Shown: positions 6,339 through 7,603 of the stretch, piece by piece
Numbering within the stretch: the first letter of the stretch is position 1
Layout of the letters: each line of letters opens with the position of its first letter
Source: Gammaproteobacteria bacterium
GTDB taxonomy: Bacteria; Pseudomonadota; Gammaproteobacteria; Steroidobacterales; Steroidobacteraceae
Assembly (NCBI GenBank): GCA_029857655.1
Contig: JAOUGR010000088.1
Span: forward strand, 1 to 7,603
Length of the DNA stretch: 7,603 bases
Direction: 5' to 3'
Translations under genes and position numbers: made by a program
Notes under the pieces: generated by a model
What the model was told of the DNA's origin: nothing
The model's database searches: none
The model's input: only the letters and a program-made list of their open reading frames with translations

Positions 6339-6869
6339 ATGTGCGGCTACGATGCGAAGTCCTGCTCACCTCGCCGTTCGGCGGGATTCACCTACGCGGG
6401 TATCCTGTTCGCGATCGTGGTGCTCGGCCTGTTGCTCGGGCTGGCCGGCACACTGTGGTCCACCTCCGAGCGGCGCGAACGCGAAGCGCGATTGCTGTGG
6501 ACCGGCGATCAATACCGTCGTGCCATCGCGAGCTATTACCTCAAGGGGCCCCCGGGCATCAGGCAGTATCCGCAGTCGCTTGACGACCTGATCACGGACC
6601 AGCGCGGGTCGCTGCTGCAACGGCACCTTCGGCGTCTTTACCCGGACCCGATGACGGGGGAGGCCGACTGGCAGCTCGAGCGACAGGCGGACGGCGCGAT
6701 CATAGGCGTGCGCAGCGCCTCCCAGCGGCGACCGATAAAGCAGGCTGGATTTCGCCCGCAAGATGCGGCGTTTGAGGCTGCAGCTTGCTATTGCGACTGG
6801 TCATTCACGTATCTGCCCCAGTTGGCGAACCAGACGGGTGGTGACCCGAGCGCCAGTAGGGAACTGTGA
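6339..6869 (+). CDS. Divergent pseudopilin lacking Glu5 (third of three)
   Basis: A 176-residue protein read from ATG 6339, seven bases after the previous stop. The leader MCGYDAKSCSPRRSAG (16 residues) is followed by G^FTYAGILFAIVVLGLLLGLAGTL, a prepilin-type helix in which mature position 5 is Gly instead of Glu. A charged helix (SERREREARLLWTGDQYRRA, 43-62) and a partly preserved GspG core follow: QYPQSLDDLI (77-86), LYPDPMTGEADW (100-111) and IIGVRSAS. The C-terminal tail is unlike GspG and contains CYC (150-152) within ACYCDWSFTYLP. The frame remains open far upstream of 6339, but that part overlaps the preceding gene in a different frame and is a shadow. The Shine-Dalgarno sequence is weak. 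Lack of Glu5 recalls GspK, the tip pseudopilin of T2SS, so a tip or minor role is plausible but not shown. Confidence 0.85.
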   Translation: MCGYDAKSCSPRRSAGFTYAGILFAIVVLGLLLGLAGTLWSTSERREREARLLWTGDQYRRAIASYYLKGPPGIRQYPQSLDDLITDQRGSLLQRHLRRLYPDPMTGEADWQLERQADGAIIGVRSASQRRPIKQAGFRPQDAAFEAAACYCDWSFTYLPQLANQTGGDPSASREL

Positions 6870-6945
6870 TGCAGTTCACGTTCTTGGGCGAGTACCCGCA
6901 GGATATGTCAAGCCGGCAGATAGCGGACTCCGGGCTTAAGTATAG

Positions 6946-6976
6946 TTGCCTGGTACCAGAATTCCGAAAATACAAT
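6946..6976 (+). promoter_or_regulatory. Possible sigma70-type promoter of the response regulator gene
   Basis: TTGCCT (6946-6951) and TACAAT (6971-6976) resemble -35 and -10 boxes, but the 19-base spacing is longer than ideal. The stretch sits in the only sizeable intergenic region (6870-6992), which turns A+T-rich after 6960 in an otherwise G+C-rich window. It would put transcription start near 6983, only about ten bases before the ATG at 6993, leaving little room for a ribosome binding site. Weak prediction. Confidence 0.3.
6950..6959. repeat. Perfect 10-base palindrome CTGGTACCAG between the promoter boxes
   Basis: CTGGTACCAG equals its own reverse complement and overlaps the end of the possible -35 box. 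It could be a dimer-type operator, for instance for autoregulation by the downstream regulator, or chance. No second copy was noticed in the window. Confidence 0.35.
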
Positions 6977-6992
6977 ACCTTAAAAACAGTAC

Positions 6993-7603
6993 ATGGCGCA
7001 TTCTGGAGTTCAGGCAGGGGAGACTCGGAAACTGAACGGAGTCCGGATCGACGGCCAGCACGCTGGACCGGCGCCAGAGCCGGCGCGGCTTCGGCTCGCG
7101 CTCATCGACGACCATCTGATCCTGCGCCAGGGCCTGCGGGCGTTGCTCGAAATGGAGCCCGACCTTGAGATCGTAGGCGAAGCAGGCGATTCGGCAGGCG
7201 CTATCGAACTCGTAAATCGGACCCAGCCTGACCTGCTCATTTCCGACATCGGGCTGCCCGGCAAATCTGGGCTCGAAATTATTGGCGAGTTGCGCGCCAG
7301 CTGTCCCAACCTCAAGGTGCTCATACTGTCGGCGCACGGCAGTGAGGAATACATCCGGGTGGCGCTCAACGCTCACGCGGATGGCTTCGTGCTGAAGGAT
7401 TCGAGTCGCGAAGAGTTGCTGCAAGCGATCAGGCAGGTCGCGAAAGGCGAACAATACCTGTGTCAGAAGATAACGGCCCGTGTCGTTTCCGGTTATCTGC
7501 GTGGCCGCACTTCGCAGAGTGGCGAGCGCGGGTCAAAAATGATAACCGACCGGGAACGCCAGGTGCTGATCTGTATTGCGGTGGGACTAGCTAACAAGTC
7601 GAT
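6993..7603 (+). CDS. NarL/FixJ-family response regulator with LuxR-type DNA-binding domain, 3' end cut by window
   Basis: 203 codons are visible before the window ends. The receiver domain spans about residues 34-152: acidic pair Asp39-Asp40 (LALIDDH), phosphoacceptor Asp85 (LLISDIGLPG), Ser113 (LILSAH) and Lys135 (FVLKDS). The C-terminal LuxR helix-turn-helix begins at about residue 183 (MITDRERQVLICIAVGLANKS), and its recognition helix lies beyond the window. It should be a cytoplasmic transcription factor controlled by an unseen histidine kinase. An in-frame TAA at 6981 limits the start to ATG 6993 or a later codon. This ATG has no clear Shine-Dalgarno and gives an unusually long 33-residue lead before the first receiver strand, so the true start may be further in. 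It lies directly after the secretion genes on the same strand, so it may regulate them; that is inference. Confidence 0.92.
   Translation, partial: MAHSGVQAGETRKLNGVRIDGQHAGPAPEPARLRLALIDDHLILRQGLRALLEMEPDLEIVGEAGDSAGAIELVNRTQPDLLISDIGLPGKSGLEIIGELRASCPNLKVLILSAHGSEEYIRVALNAHADGFVLKDSSREELLQAIRQVAKGEQYLCQKITARVVSGYLRGRTSQSGERGSKMITDRERQVLICIAVGLANKS
7016..7022 (+). promoter_or_regulatory. Strong Shine-Dalgarno-like sequence inside the start of the response regulator gene
   Basis: AGGGGAG lies 23 bases into the gene as read from ATG 6993 and nine bases before an in-frame CTG (7032). No ATG or GTG follows at suitable distance. It may mark a rare CTG start that would shorten the unusual N-terminal lead to about 20 residues, or be chance in a G-rich stretch. 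Confidence 0.3.

Noticed and set aside
6870..6992. Rho-independent terminator after the pseudopilin genes
   Set aside because: No G+C-rich stem followed by a T-run was found in the gap.
6866..7168. Open frame of about 100 codons after the third pseudopilin as a full gene
   Set aside because: More than half overlaps the clear response regulator frame and reads as Arg/Ala/Pro-rich shadow; the first part resembles no family I recognise. Kept only as a low-interest finding.

Overview
The window is a dense, one-directional (+ strand), G+C-rich gene cluster of a Gram-negative bacterium, most likely Pseudomonadota (beta- or gammaproteobacterial style). The evidence is a lipoprotein secretin, GspE-type ATPase, type IV prepilin leaders, mixed ATG/GTG starts and a NarL/FixJ response regulator. 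No genus can be named from sequence alone. The cluster encodes a trans-envelope machine of the type IV filament superfamily (type II secretion / type IV pili).

Layout: 1-657 is the 3' end of a GspE/PilB-type assembly ATPase. 638-1453, 1450-1980, 1977-2645 and 2642-3154 are four small genes, tightly overlapping, that match by order, size and topology the inner-membrane alignment complex PilM-PilN-PilO-PilP (equivalent to GspL split in two, GspM and GspC). 3158-5467 is a large lipoprotein secretin with an N-terminal TPR region and a C-terminal cohesin-like domain. 5476-5946, 5936-6331 and 6339-6869 are three consecutive pseudopilin genes; the first two are GspG-like and the third is divergent and lacks the conserved Glu5. 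After a short 123-bp, relatively A+T-rich gap with a possible promoter and a palindrome comes a LuxR-type (NarL/FixJ) response regulator (6993 onward), cut by the window end inside its DNA-binding domain.

How it works together (family knowledge plus inference): the ATPase powers assembly of a short pseudopilus from the GspG-like subunits; the PilM/N/O/P-like proteins bridge the cytoplasmic motor to the secretin; the secretin forms the outer-membrane pore. The mix of T2SS-like parts (GspE/D/G) and T4P-like parts (separate M, N, O, P) together with the TPR-secretin-cohesin architecture marks this as neither a canonical T2SS nor a canonical T4P. From memory, related loci in beta/gammaproteobacteria carry the placeholder name 'predicted secretion system X', and its substrate and function are, to my knowledge, not established. 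No GspF platform protein, prepilin peptidase, GspH/I/J/K or obvious secreted substrate is present in the window. There is no RNA gene, insertion sequence, CRISPR array or gene-free stretch longer than 300 bases.
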